From NCBI RefSeq assembly GCF_905372745.1, contig NZ_CAJPQR010000054.1, positions 1 to 6,444 of the forward strand: 6,444 nt of DNA, in the 5' to 3' direction. This document shows positions 1-5,888 of the stretch, piece after piece (within the stretch, counting starts at the first letter, position 1; each line of letters opens with the position of its first letter). Origin of the DNA: an uncultured Campylobacter sp. (GTDB taxonomy: Bacteria > Campylobacterota > Campylobacteria > Campylobacterales > Campylobacteraceae). The position numbers and the translations under genes are program-made. The notes under the pieces are model-generated. The model worked only from the letters and a program-made list of their open reading frames with translations. It ran no database searches and was not told the DNA's origin.

Positions 1-11
1 TTAAAGCAAAG

Positions 12-17
12 TATAAT
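12..17 (+). promoter_or_regulatory. -10 promoter element of the autotransporter gene
   Basis: A perfect TATAAT lies 36 bases before the ATG at 54, which puts a transcription start near 24 and gives a leader of about 30 nt. Any -35 element would fall beyond the left window edge, so it cannot be judged. Campylobacter sigma-70 promoters rely mainly on the -10 box, so this is a credible vegetative promoter. Confidence 0.6.
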
Positions 18-53
18 AACATATTTTAAATTCTCTTAAACGAAAGGAAAATA

Positions 54-3000
54 ATGCATTCAAGCACGTCGCGTAAATTTGCAAATTTACGCAGTAACAA
101 GGGCTCAAATTTGCCTCTTTCGGCGCTCACCTGCTTGCTACTAGCCGCAAGCGGAGCTTATGCTTACACCGAAGCCGGCGTTTCCGGAAATACTTCTAGC
201 TGGGAGAGCACGGAGTATAAAAGCGACTGGGGCTTAGTCTCGATGAACGCCTCTACGGCTTATGCGCTGGGCTTTAACGGTAGCGGAACGAAGATCGGCG
301 TCATGGACTCGGGCGTACTTTTGAGCCACCCGGAGTTTCAAGACGGTAGGATCCATACCGTAAAAACTATCGGCAACTATAGCAAAAACGGCATGAGATA
401 CCCTGATGCCGCGCTAGGAAACGGCCCGATAGATAAAAATCAACCCGTAAAAGACGGCAAGCGAAACTATGATAAAAACGATAACGGCGTATTTAAAAAA
501 GGCGAAGCCTTTAATACGGACGGTAGCTGGATAAGGGGCGTAAACGACGCTCACGGCACTCACGTGGGCGGCACGATGGCGGCTAGCAGAGACGGTAGCG
601 GTATGCACGGCGTAGCGTTTGGCGCACAACTATACTCCGCAAATACCGGCGGCAACGATAATATGACGTACGGGCCAAATCAAGACTACAACTATTTCTT
701 AAAAGGCTACACCGCTTTAGCCGACGCGGGCGCGAAAGTGATAAACAACAGCTGGGGTTCTAATAGGCGCGTAAATTCCTCTTTTGCGGGCGCGCTGGGA
801 TATAAGCCTACTTATGACTGGCGAGCCGTACCCGAATACGACGTGGAATTTTACGACGTGGCCGTAGCCAATCAAACTACCGCGGCAAAAGACCATATAA
901 ATTTAAAAGATATGAACGAGGCCAAAAAGGCTTATTATCAGTTCGTAACTAGCGGCGAAAAAAGCTTCTTGGACGCGGCTTACGAAGTAGCGGTAAAAAG
1001 AGGGGTTATTCAGGTATTTACGGCAGGAAATAGGAGCCTAATGGCCGAATCTTTCACGCGTGCGGCATTGCCTTATTTTAGGCCGGATGCTGAGGACTAC
1101 TGGATCAATGTCACGGGTCAAACCGGCGCGGATGGCTATCCTAATGATTCTAACGAATACATAAGAGGACATAAGGCGTCCTCGGATATTCAGGAATTTA
1201 ACCTTGCCGGACACTCGAAGTGGTGGACGATAGCTGCGCCGGCCGAGGAGATTTATTCCGCATACGTCGAGCTTACCGACAATGCAACATACGGCAAAGC
1301 TATATATAAATCATCGGGCGGTACTTCTATGGCCGCTCCTCACGTTAGCGGAGCCTTGGGCGTCATAATGCAGCGCTATCCGTATATGAGCATGCCTCAG
1401 ATTAGAGAAACTATGCTAACTACGGCTAGACAAAGGACGCTAAGAGCCGGTCACGGTGCAGGCGGCATGCTAGAGCGTTGGGGTAGCGACGGCGAGGGCG
1501 TACCTAGTAACGTCTGGGGTTGGGGTATACTCGACCTTGGTAAAGCGATGTTTGGTCCAGGGCAGTTCTTAGGAAACTTTGACGTCACGATGAATCAAAA
1601 CGATATCTGGACAAATAACATCTCAGACTTCGCCATCAAATTTAGAAAAACCGAGGACGATAGCGACGCTGCGGCTTGGGCGGCTAGAAAAGCGGCTCTT
1701 AACGCTAAGCCAAATTTGAGCGCGGAAGAAAAAGCCGAGATGACCTTTGAAACCGCAAGAGAGCAGGCTAGGTCTGCAAGAGCGGCGGAGGGCTATGAAG
1801 GCTCGCTAACTAAAAGAGGAGACGGCGCTTTGACTCTTGCCGGAGACAATAGCTTTACCGGAGCGGTAAATATATACGGCGGTAAAATTTCAGCCCTAAA
1901 TCAATCAATCTCTTCTTCAAGAAGCATAAACGTCCATAAAGGCGGCGAATTTGAGGTTTTAAACGCTCTTGCTTACAAAACGCCAAGCGCTAGCGGTTTC
2001 GTGAGCACGACCAAGGCAAGCGACGATACGCAAGTTAATGCTATTATAAACGCGGGCGGCGCATTTGTAGTTAACGACGGCGCACATAATCTAAATTTAA
2101 CCTTTAAAGAGGGATCTTTATTAAAGGCTGCACTGCTATCAAACGCCGAGCTTGCAAATTTGGCGGCAAATCCGACCCTAAAGAAAACCGTAAGCGCGAG
2201 CGGAAACTTTGCGGGCGTAAATTTAGCTAACGTAGAGGATAGCTATGCGTTCTTTAAAACCGCTAAAGAAACTGTTGGCGGCTCAAATTTGGCTCTTTCT
2301 TTGCAAAAAGGCAAAAGCATGGAGGAGGTAGCCTCTACTAGCGCCGAGAAGTCGTTTGCTAGATTGGTCGAGGCAAATCCTAGCAGCGCTATTTATTCGT
2401 CTATGCTAGGAGCCACTCATAGCGTAGCGGCGGCATACTTTGGCGCGTTTTCAAACGATCTAGACTTTAAAGCGCAAAACAACTCCGCCGTAGACTCGTT
2501 TATGCTAGCAAATTCGGTTAAAAACAAAAACGGTGCTAAAAGAGCCGATATCGATACGGGAGTCGAGCTTTGGCTGCTTAGCAGCGCAAGCAGGGTGACT
2601 TCTGACAATAACGCCGGCGGCAGACTAGGCACGAACGCATTTACGAATCTAGTGGGCGTCGATTTTCTAGTAGGCGATAGCTCGAAAGCTGGCGTATTCG
2701 TAGGCCTTGGCAAAACAAACCACAAGCTAGGCGACAGCAAGGCGGTCAAAAGCAAAGACGCGCATGCGGGTATATACGGCGACATAGGACTTGATCCTAT
2801 CAAAATCAGCCTAGGCGCTATCTACTCAAAATTTGATCAAGAAAAAAGAGTCGTTAACTCATACGCTCCTTTGGCTTACGAGTATAAAGACGCCGATGCG
2901 TCCGCTATCAGCGCATTTGCCCAGATCGCCTATACGGGGCTAAGCTATGAAAACGGCTTTAGTCTGGAGCCTTATGCGGGACTAACCTATATCCGCTTTA

Positions 3001-3362
3001 AAAACGACGATGTAGCAAATTCTTTGGTGCAGATCAGAAACGAGGATAGAGATTTACAAGTCGCAAGCGTGGGCATAAAACCTAGTATCGCATTTACCAT
3101 GGACGGCGTAGGCCTAGTCGCAAAAGCCGATGTAGCCTACAACCGTTTCCTAGGCGATAAAACCCCGAGCGCTCATATGAACGTTACAGGCCTTGGCGCA
3201 ACTAAACTAGAGGGTGAAAAGCTAAAAGATCTAGCCACTACCGAGCTTGGTATCGAGGCTGCGTTTACCAGAAATTTTAGAGTCGGCCTTAGCTATGTTG
3301 GAGCATACGGCAGCAATGTAAAATCAAACGGCGTAAACGCCAAATTTAGTTGGGCGTTTTAA
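54..3362 (+). CDS. Subtilisin-like (S8) serine protease autotransporter
   Basis: This is a secreted or surface serine endopeptidase of the type Va (classical autotransporter) class. The ATG at 54 follows AAGGA (44-48) by 5 nt. Residues 1-37 form a long Sec signal peptide ending ASGAYA, with cleavage before Y38. The S8 domain covers about 60-510: Asp motif IGVMDSG (D85), His motif AHGTHVGGT (H167), oxyanion Asn in FTAGNRS (N326) and Ser motif GGTSMAAPHVSG (S425). All key residues are present, so an active enzyme is expected. An Ala/Glu-rich, probably helical linker (about 540-582) follows, then an autotransporter-associated beta-strand repeat (about 583-615), a short passenger remainder, and a roughly 267-residue beta-barrel (about 836-1102) ending in Phe (KFSWAF), the usual outer-membrane assembly signal. 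The only Cys is C27 in the signal peptide, so the mature chain is Cys-free, as is usual for autotransporters. C. jejuni has a similar-sized secreted protease (Cj1365c, from memory). Substrate is unknown. Confidence 0.93.
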   Translation: MHSSTSRKFANLRSNKGSNLPLSALTCLLLAASGAYAYTEAGVSGNTSSWESTEYKSDWGLVSMNASTAYALGFNGSGTKIGVMDSGVLLSHPEFQDGRIHTVKTIGNYSKNGMRYPDAALGNGPIDKNQPVKDGKRNYDKNDNGVFKKGEAFNTDGSWIRGVNDAHGTHVGGTMAASRDGSGMHGVAFGAQLYSANTGGNDNMTYGPNQDYNYFLKGYTALADAGAKVINNSWGSNRRVNSSFAGALGYKPTYDWRAVPEYDVEFYDVAVANQTTAAKDHINLKDMNEAKKAYYQFVTSGEKSFLDAAYEVAVKRGVIQVFTAGNRSLMAESFTRAALPYFRPDAEDYWINVTGQTGADGYPNDSNEYIRGHKASSDIQEFNLAGHSKWWTIAAPAEEIYSAYVELTDNATYGKAIYKSSGGTSMAAPHVSGALGVIMQRYPYMSMPQIRETMLTTARQRTLRAGHGAGGMLERWGSDGEGVPSNVWGWGILDLGKAMFGPGQFLGNFDVTMNQNDIWTNNISDFAIKFRKTEDDSDAAAWAARKAALNAKPNLSAEEKAEMTFETAREQARSARAAEGYEGSLTKRGDGALTLAGDNSFTGAVNIYGGKISALNQSISSSRSINVHKGGEFEVLNALAYKTPSASGFVSTTKASDDTQVNAIINAGGAFVVNDGAHNLNLTFKEGSLLKAALLSNAELANLAANPTLKKTVSASGNFAGVNLANVEDSYAFFKTAKETVGGSNLALSLQKGKSMEEVASTSAEKSFARLVEANPSSAIYSSMLGATHSVAAAYFGAFSNDLDFKAQNNSAVDSFMLANSVKNKNGAKRADIDTGVELWLLSSASRVTSDNNAGGRLGTNAFTNLVGVDFLVGDSSKAGVFVGLGKTNHKLGDSKAVKSKDAHAGIYGDIGLDPIKISLGAIYSKFDQEKRVVNSYAPLAYEYKDADASAISAFAQIAYTGLSYENGFSLEPYAGLTYIRFKNDDVANSLVQIRNEDRDLQVASVGIKPSIAFTMDGVGLVAKADVAYNRFLGDKTPSAHMNVTGLGATKLEGEKLKDLATTELGIEAAFTRNFRVGLSYVGAYGSNVKSNGVNAKFSWAF
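71..92. repeat. Perfect 22-bp palindrome inside the signal-peptide codons
   Basis: GCGTAAATTTG (71-81) is followed directly by its exact reverse complement CAAATTTACGC (82-92). The palindrome encodes residues 7-13 and part of residue 6 of the autotransporter and begins 15 nt after the end of the start codon. In mRNA it could fold as a 9-bp stem with a 4-nt TGCA loop close to the ribosome binding site. Part of it reflects the AAATTTG word common in this DNA. Confidence 0.85.
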
Positions 3363-3377
3363 TCTTTCGGATTAAAA
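3357..3377. repeat. 8-bp hairpin spanning the autotransporter stop codon
   Basis: TTTTAATC (3357-3364) and GATTAAAA (3370-3377) are exact reverse complements around a 5-nt loop. The TAA stop (3360-3362) is in the left arm. The stem is AT-rich and no T-run follows, so it is not a standard intrinsic terminator, though it may protect the mRNA 3' end. Confidence 0.5.
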
Positions 3378-3394
3378 GCTTAAATTTGCTTAGA

Positions 3395-3418
3395 GCGAGC
3401 TAAATTTACTTAGCTCGC
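3395..3418. repeat. 9-bp hairpin downstream of the autotransporter gene
   Basis: GCGAGCTAA (3395-3403) pairs perfectly with TTAGCTCGC (3410-3418) across a 6-nt loop. It is the best candidate 3'-end structure for the protease mRNA, 33 bases after the stop. Neither strand has a clear T-run after the stem, so intrinsic termination is unproven. Confidence 0.5.
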
Positions 3419-3447
3419 GACGGGTTCAAATTTGACTTTGTAAATTT

Positions 3448-3487
3448 GCCGCATTTTGGAGATAGAAATTCGTCTCGAAAATGCGGC
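3448..3487. repeat. Long hairpin with 10-bp outer stem
   Basis: GCCGCATTTT (3448-3457) is the exact reverse complement of AAAATGCGGC (3478-3487). Inside, after a G/G mismatch, GAGA (3459-3462) pairs with TCTC (3473-3476). The result is a 40-nt two-part stem-loop. No T-run follows on either strand. It could be a structured RNA element, a termination or processing site, or a dispersed intergenic repeat. Confidence 0.5.
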
Positions 3488-3519
3488 TTAGAAAATTAAG
3501 CGTATAGATACGACTTGCG

Positions 3520-3608
3520 CCGCTGCTTGTAAGATCTCTTAACGTCTACTTCGCTATTTTAGTAATTGCGTCTTAAAAAACTACAAATGCAGTTTGGTAA
3601 AGCAGCGG
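3520..3608. repeat. Distant 9-bp inverted repeat in the intergenic gap
   Basis: CCGCTGCTT (3520-3528) and AAGCAGCGG (3600-3608) match perfectly over a 71-nt spacer; with one bulged G the pairing extends by two further pairs (3530-3531 with 3598-3599). If real it would close a multi-branched RNA domain. No known RNA family is recognised here. Confidence 0.35.
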
Positions 3609-3614
3609 AAATCG

Positions 3615-3636
3615 TGATTAGCGTCCCCGTTAATCA
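3615..3636. repeat. 9-bp stem with tetraloop
   Basis: TGATTAGCG (3615-3623) pairs with CGTTAATCA (3628-3636) around a TCCC loop. Eight pairs are Watson-Crick and one is a G-T wobble when read on the + strand. The hairpin sits directly beyond the probable terminator of the Sel1 gene. Confidence 0.4.
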
Positions 3637-3638
3637 GC

Positions 3639-3663
3639 AAGAAACCGACCGCAGAGCGGCCGG
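3639..3663 (-). terminator. Probable intrinsic terminator of the Sel1-repeat gene
   Basis: Read on the minus strand, a GC-rich stem CCG-g-CCGC / GCGG-t-CGG with a 3-nt loop (3663 to 3645) is followed at once by TTTCTT (3644-3639). It begins 10 bases after the TAA stop of the minus-strand gene. GC-rich stem plus T-rich tail in the right orientation is the standard intrinsic terminator layout; the interrupted T-run makes it moderate in strength. Confidence 0.6.
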
Positions 3664-3673
3664 ATAGGCAGTG

Positions 3674-4189
3674 TTAGCGGTCTTTTTCATTTAGTATTCT
3701 ATAATAATCGCATCCTAGCTGAAGCCCTAAATCGCAGGCTTTGCCGTAGTACTCTTTTGCAGTAGAAAAATTCTGTCTTACGCCTTGACCGTATTCGTAT
3801 AAAACACCTAAACTGGCGCAACCCCCAGCAATTCCTCCATCACAAGCTTTTTGATAAAAGTGGGCTGCCTTTTGATAATCTTGCCTTACCCCTTTGCCTT
3901 CTGCATATAAAGCTCCTAAACCGCCGCAATTCAAAGCCTCTCCGCCGTCACAAGCCTTCTGCCATAAGTTGACTGCTTTTTGATAATCTTGTCTAACCCC
4001 TTTGCCTTCCGCATATAAAGATCCTAAAACGCCGCAACTAAAAGCATTTTCCTCGTCACAATCCTTCTGCCATAACTGGGCTGCTTTTTGGTAGTCACCC
4101 TGATTATAAGCTTCTGCTCCTAGCTTCGTAAGATCTTCGGAAAATCCAACAGAAAACAAAACGACGAGTAAAACAAAAACTCTTTTCAT
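3674..4189 (-). CDS. Secreted Sel1-repeat, cysteine-rich (Hcp-like) protein
   Basis: This 171-residue protein is predicted to be exported and periplasmic or released. The ATG at 4189 has AAGGAG (4200-4195) 5 nt upstream. Residues 1-17 (MKRVFVLLVVLFSVGFS) are a signal peptide. The mature part is built of Sel1-like 36-residue helix-pair repeats, with the signature LGxLYAEGKGVRQDYQKA seen almost twice identically (about 55-72 and 91-108) and a diverged third copy (about 127-144). Cysteines fall in four CX7C pairs exactly 36 apart: 44/52, 80/88, 116/124 and 152/160, so each repeat should be stapled by one disulfide, as in Helicobacter cysteine-rich proteins (HcpA/HcpB). That family is often mislabelled beta-lactamase; its usual role is protein binding, and the true partner here is unknown. 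It is transcribed divergently from nikK and has its own probable terminator, so it is likely monocistronic. Confidence 0.9.
   Translation of the reverse strand: MKRVFVLLVVLFSVGFSEDLTKLGAEAYNQGDYQKAAQLWQKDCDEENAFSCGVLGSLYAEGKGVRQDYQKAVNLWQKACDGGEALNCGGLGALYAEGKGVRQDYQKAAHFYQKACDGGIAGGCASLGVLYEYGQGVRQNFSTAKEYYGKACDLGLQLGCDYYRILNEKDR
3737..4060 (-). repeat. Three tandem 108-bp Sel1 coding repeats
   Basis: Residues 44-151 form three 36-codon units. The first two units are also close at the DNA level: for example TTTGATAATC (+ strand) at 3871-3880 recurs at 3979-3988, exactly 108 bases away, within a longer near-identical block. This suggests recent unit duplication and a potential for repeat-number change by recombination. 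Confidence 0.75.
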
Positions 4190-4218
4190 CTCTACTCCTT
4201 TATATATAAAATATTTAA

Positions 4219-4224
4219 ATTGTA
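4219..4224 (-). promoter_or_regulatory. Candidate -10 element of the Sel1-repeat gene
   Basis: On the minus strand TACAAT occupies 4224-4219, 30 bases before the ATG, preceded by an A-rich stretch. A start near 4212 would leave a leader of about 23 nt. No clear -35 hexamer is visible, which is common in Campylobacter. Confidence 0.4.
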
Positions 4225-4416
4225 TTTTGTCTTTTTTGGGCTTAGATTGTTATTAATTATTTTGGCTCGAGATAAACTAAGCTGATTTTAGCCGCGACGT
4301 TATCATATCTAAATGCTACTTTGCTACATTTTGCCTACAAGAACGCGGTTTTCATTGAAACCTACCGGCACTTATATCGGCATTAAATTCTGCCGACTAA
4401 ATTTAAAAACTTTGTT

Positions 4417-4443
4417 TATTATTTTGTGCAGTTATAAATAATA
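4417..4443. promoter_or_regulatory. Candidate NikR-like operator upstream of nikK
   Basis: TATTATTT (4417-4424) and AAATAATA (4436-4443) form a perfect 8-bp inverted repeat with an 11-nt spacer. The half-sites match those reported for the Helicobacter pylori nickel regulator NikR (TATWATT and AATWATA), but taken as 7-mers their spacing here is 13 rather than 11 nt. Its place 110 bases before a nickel-uptake operon fits nickel-dependent repression. A Fur-type or incidental AT-rich repeat is the alternative. Confidence 0.4.
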
Positions 4444-4469
4444 CCAAAATATTTTTCTTATACTTTAAA

Positions 4470-4520
4470 TATGATTTATCTCAAAAATTTAATAAATAAT
4501 AAGCTTTGCGGGGGTACAAT
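4470..4520 (+). promoter_or_regulatory. Candidate -10 boxes of the nik operon
   Basis: Two -10-like hexamers precede nikK: TATGAT (4470-4475) in an AT-rich setting and TACAAT (4515-4520) after a run of five G. They would give leaders of about 70 and 27 nt. A third, TATAAA (4433-4438), lies inside the operator-like repeat, with TTGTTT (4412-4417) 15 nt upstream as a weak -35. I cannot choose between them from sequence. Confidence 0.35.
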
Positions 4521-4553
4521 TTCGTTTAACAAATACCTTCAAAAGGAGCAAAA

Positions 4554-5300
4554 ATGAAAATCAAGTCTTTGGCGCTTATGCTTTTGGGCGTTAGCGCTTA
4601 TGCGCATTTTGGTATGGTCGTACCGTCAAATTCGACCGTGGACGACGAGAAAGAGGCGAATTTGCAGATTACTTACAAATTTAGCCATCCTTTTGAGGGC
4701 GATATGATGAATCTGACCCTTCCAAACGAGGCGGGCGTTTTTATAAACGGTAAAAAAGAGGCGATAAAAGACCTAAAAGAGCTTAAAGAGGATAAATTTA
4801 GCTACTTTACGGCTAGCTACGACGTAAAAGAGCCCGGCATTTATCAGTTTTATATGGATCCAAAGCCCTATTTCGAGCCTGCGGAGGATAAATTTATAAG
4901 GCACATAACAAAAACCGTCGTCGATGCCTACGGCTACGGTGAGGGCTGGGATAAACCGGCCGGACTAAAAGCCGAGATAGTGCCGCTAACGCGTCCGTAT
5001 GGGCTTTATAAGGGAAATTTGTTCTCAGGCGTGGTTTATTATAAAGGAAAACCCGCTAAAAACGTAACCGTCGAGGTAGAGTACTATAATACCAAAGGAC
5101 TAAAAGCTCCGTCCGATGCGCACGTAACTCAGGTCGTAAACACCAACGAGCAGGGCGAATTTAGCTTTGCGATGCCACTTGAGGGCTGGTGGGGATTTGC
5201 CGCGCTCATAGACGACGACCAAAAGATAAAACACGAGGGCAAAGAGTATCCCGTGGAGCTTGGAGCCGTCATCTGGGTGCAAACCAAAGAGTATAAATAA
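4554..5300 (+). CDS. nikK: NikK, periplasmic accessory protein of ECF nickel transporter (DUF4198)
   Basis: First gene of the nickel-uptake operon. The ATG at 4554 follows AAAAGGAG (4541-4548) by 5 nt. The 248-residue product has a signal peptide MKIKSLALMLLGVSAYA; cleavage after A17 leaves a mature N-terminus HFGMVVPS, the conserved start of DUF4198 proteins, so H18 and its free amino group can serve as metal ligands. Other family-like features are FSHPF (H45), an aromatic-rich middle (YGYGEGW), and a C-terminal beta-sandwich-like half with KPAKNVTVEVEYYN and GEFSFAMPLEGWWGFA (W212-W213). Such proteins accompany NikM/CbiM-type transporters in proteobacteria and are thought to bind or deliver Ni(II) in the periplasm. 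The TAA stop abuts the nikM ATG with no gap, suggesting translational coupling. The gene symbol rests on family features and operon context. Confidence 0.85.
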   Translation: MKIKSLALMLLGVSAYAHFGMVVPSNSTVDDEKEANLQITYKFSHPFEGDMMNLTLPNEAGVFINGKKEAIKDLKELKEDKFSYFTASYDVKEPGIYQFYMDPKPYFEPAEDKFIRHITKTVVDAYGYGEGWDKPAGLKAEIVPLTRPYGLYKGNLFSGVVYYKGKPAKNVTVEVEYYNTKGLKAPSDAHVTQVVNTNEQGEFSFAMPLEGWWGFAALIDDDQKIKHEGKEYPVELGAVIWVQTKEYK

Positions 5301-5888
5301 ATGCACATTAGCGAAGGCGTTTTAAAACCCGAAATCATCGTGCCTTGCTCGGCCGTTTGCGTTGTTTTGGTATCTAGCTTGATTTACAAGCTAAAAACGA
5401 GCGAGATACCAAAAGTTGCCGCCGTCAGCGCGATGTTTTTTATGGCGTCTTTTATCCACGTGCCTATCGGCGTTACGTCGATACATCTCGTGCTAAGCGG
5501 CCTTGCGGGGGCGTTTTTGGGCGCAAATGCCGTTTTGGCTATTTTTATCGCGCTGTTTTTTCAGGCCTTGCTGTTTGGTTACGGCGGCCTGAGCGCGCTT
5601 GGCGTAAATTTGCTGATCATCGCCTCCCCCGCGCTTCTTAGCCCCTATCTTTTAAAGTTATCTTTTAAGCGATACAGGTCGTTTTTCTGGTTTCTAGTCG
5701 GGTTTTTGCCTATACTTTGCTCCTCGGCTTTGCTCTCCTTGACGCTCGTTTTAAACGGTAAAGAATTCGCTCCCGTAGCCGCGCTCGTTTTTACTTCAAA
5801 TTTAGCCCTCATGGCGCTTGAGGGGATCATTTCGCTTTTTGCGCTTTCTTTTATTTACAGGGTTAAAAAGGATCTTTTGATTTGCTAA
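5301..5888 (+). CDS. nikM: NikM, nickel-binding membrane S component of ECF transporter
   Basis: A 195-residue inner-membrane protein of the CbiM/NikM family that binds Ni(II) for import. It starts MHISEGVL; in solved NikM structures the metal is held square-planar by the Met1 amine, His2 and a later His, here most likely H62 in TSIHLVLSG. This chemistry fixes the start at 5301 even though no strong ribosome binding site precedes it (only AAAGAG about 10 nt upstream, within nikK); translation probably depends on coupling to nikK, whose stop is directly adjacent. About six hydrophobic segments are visible (roughly 12-30, 39-56, 61-92, 98-119, 126-149, 155-187). H53 in FIHVPIG and H62 are the only other histidines. 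It is at the short end for the family. A cobalt-specific CbiM is the alternative, but neighbouring NikK and NikL argue for nickel. Confidence 0.9.
   Translation: MHISEGVLKPEIIVPCSAVCVVLVSSLIYKLKTSEIPKVAAVSAMFFMASFIHVPIGVTSIHLVLSGLAGAFLGANAVLAIFIALFFQALLFGYGGLSALGVNLLIIASPALLSPYLLKLSFKRYRSFFWFLVGFLPILCSSALLSLTLVLNGKEFAPVAALVFTSNLALMALEGIISLFALSFIYRVKKDLLIC
5868..5872 (+). promoter_or_regulatory. Ribosome binding site that supports the TTG start of nikL
   Basis: AAGGA at the 3' end of nikM lies 9 nt before TTG at 5882. No in-frame ATG is available nearby, so this site decides the start and implies a 7-nt overlap of nikM and nikL. Confidence 0.6.

Larger units (their letters stand above)
4190..4553. 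other. Divergent intergenic control region between Sel1 gene and nikK
   Basis: This 364-bp AT-rich stretch holds the promoters of two divergent genes. Visible items are the minus-strand TACAAT (4224-4219), a hairpin GGTTT/AAACC (4347-4362), a 6-bp hairpin TCGGCA/TGCCGA with an 8-nt loop (4377-4396), an operator-like inverted repeat (4417-4443), and candidate nikK -10 boxes. I see no conserved nickel/cobalt or cobalamin riboswitch sequence. A 42-codon frame at 4313-4441 lacks a ribosome binding site and runs into the operator-like repeat, so I do not call it a gene. Confidence 0.7.

Noticed and set aside
128..136. C27 of the autotransporter as a lipoprotein lipidation site
   Set aside because: The preceding residues ALT do not make a lipobox and the hydrophobic core continues past the Cys to a normal AYA cleavage site.
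1816..1824. RGD tripeptide (residues 588-590) in the autotransporter, a possible integrin-binding motif
   Set aside because: It sits in the beta-strand repeat whose usual pattern is LTKxGxGTLTLSG, so RGD arises easily at that position; there is no further support for adhesion.
2417..2803. 128-codon open frame on the minus strand inside the autotransporter gene
   Set aside because: It lies wholly antisense to a well-supported gene, has Ser/Pro/Leu-rich composition typical of a shadow frame, and resembles no known family.
3587..3667. 26-codon frame MQFGKAAEIVISVPVNQQ... in the gap after the autotransporter
   Set aside because: No ribosome binding site, no recognised similarity, and it overlaps the hairpins and terminator of the opposite gene; it could be a gene remnant but cannot be supported.
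3674..4189. Beta-lactamase assignment for the Sel1-repeat protein
   Set aside because: Hcp-like proteins often carry that label, but the sequence is only Sel1 helical repeats with cysteine pairs and has no beta-lactamase active-site motif.
4313..4441. 42-codon frame in the divergent region before nikK
   Set aside because: No ribosome binding site, AT-driven composition, and its end falls within the operator-like repeat.
4200..4553. Possible nickel/cobalt or cobalamin riboswitch before the nik operon
   Set aside because: No conserved core sequences of either class are visible and the hairpins present are small and isolated.
5375..5393. 7-bp inverted repeat TAGCTTG/CAAGCTA with 5-nt loop inside nikM
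   Set aside because: Short, internal to a coding region with no matching regulatory context; likely incidental.
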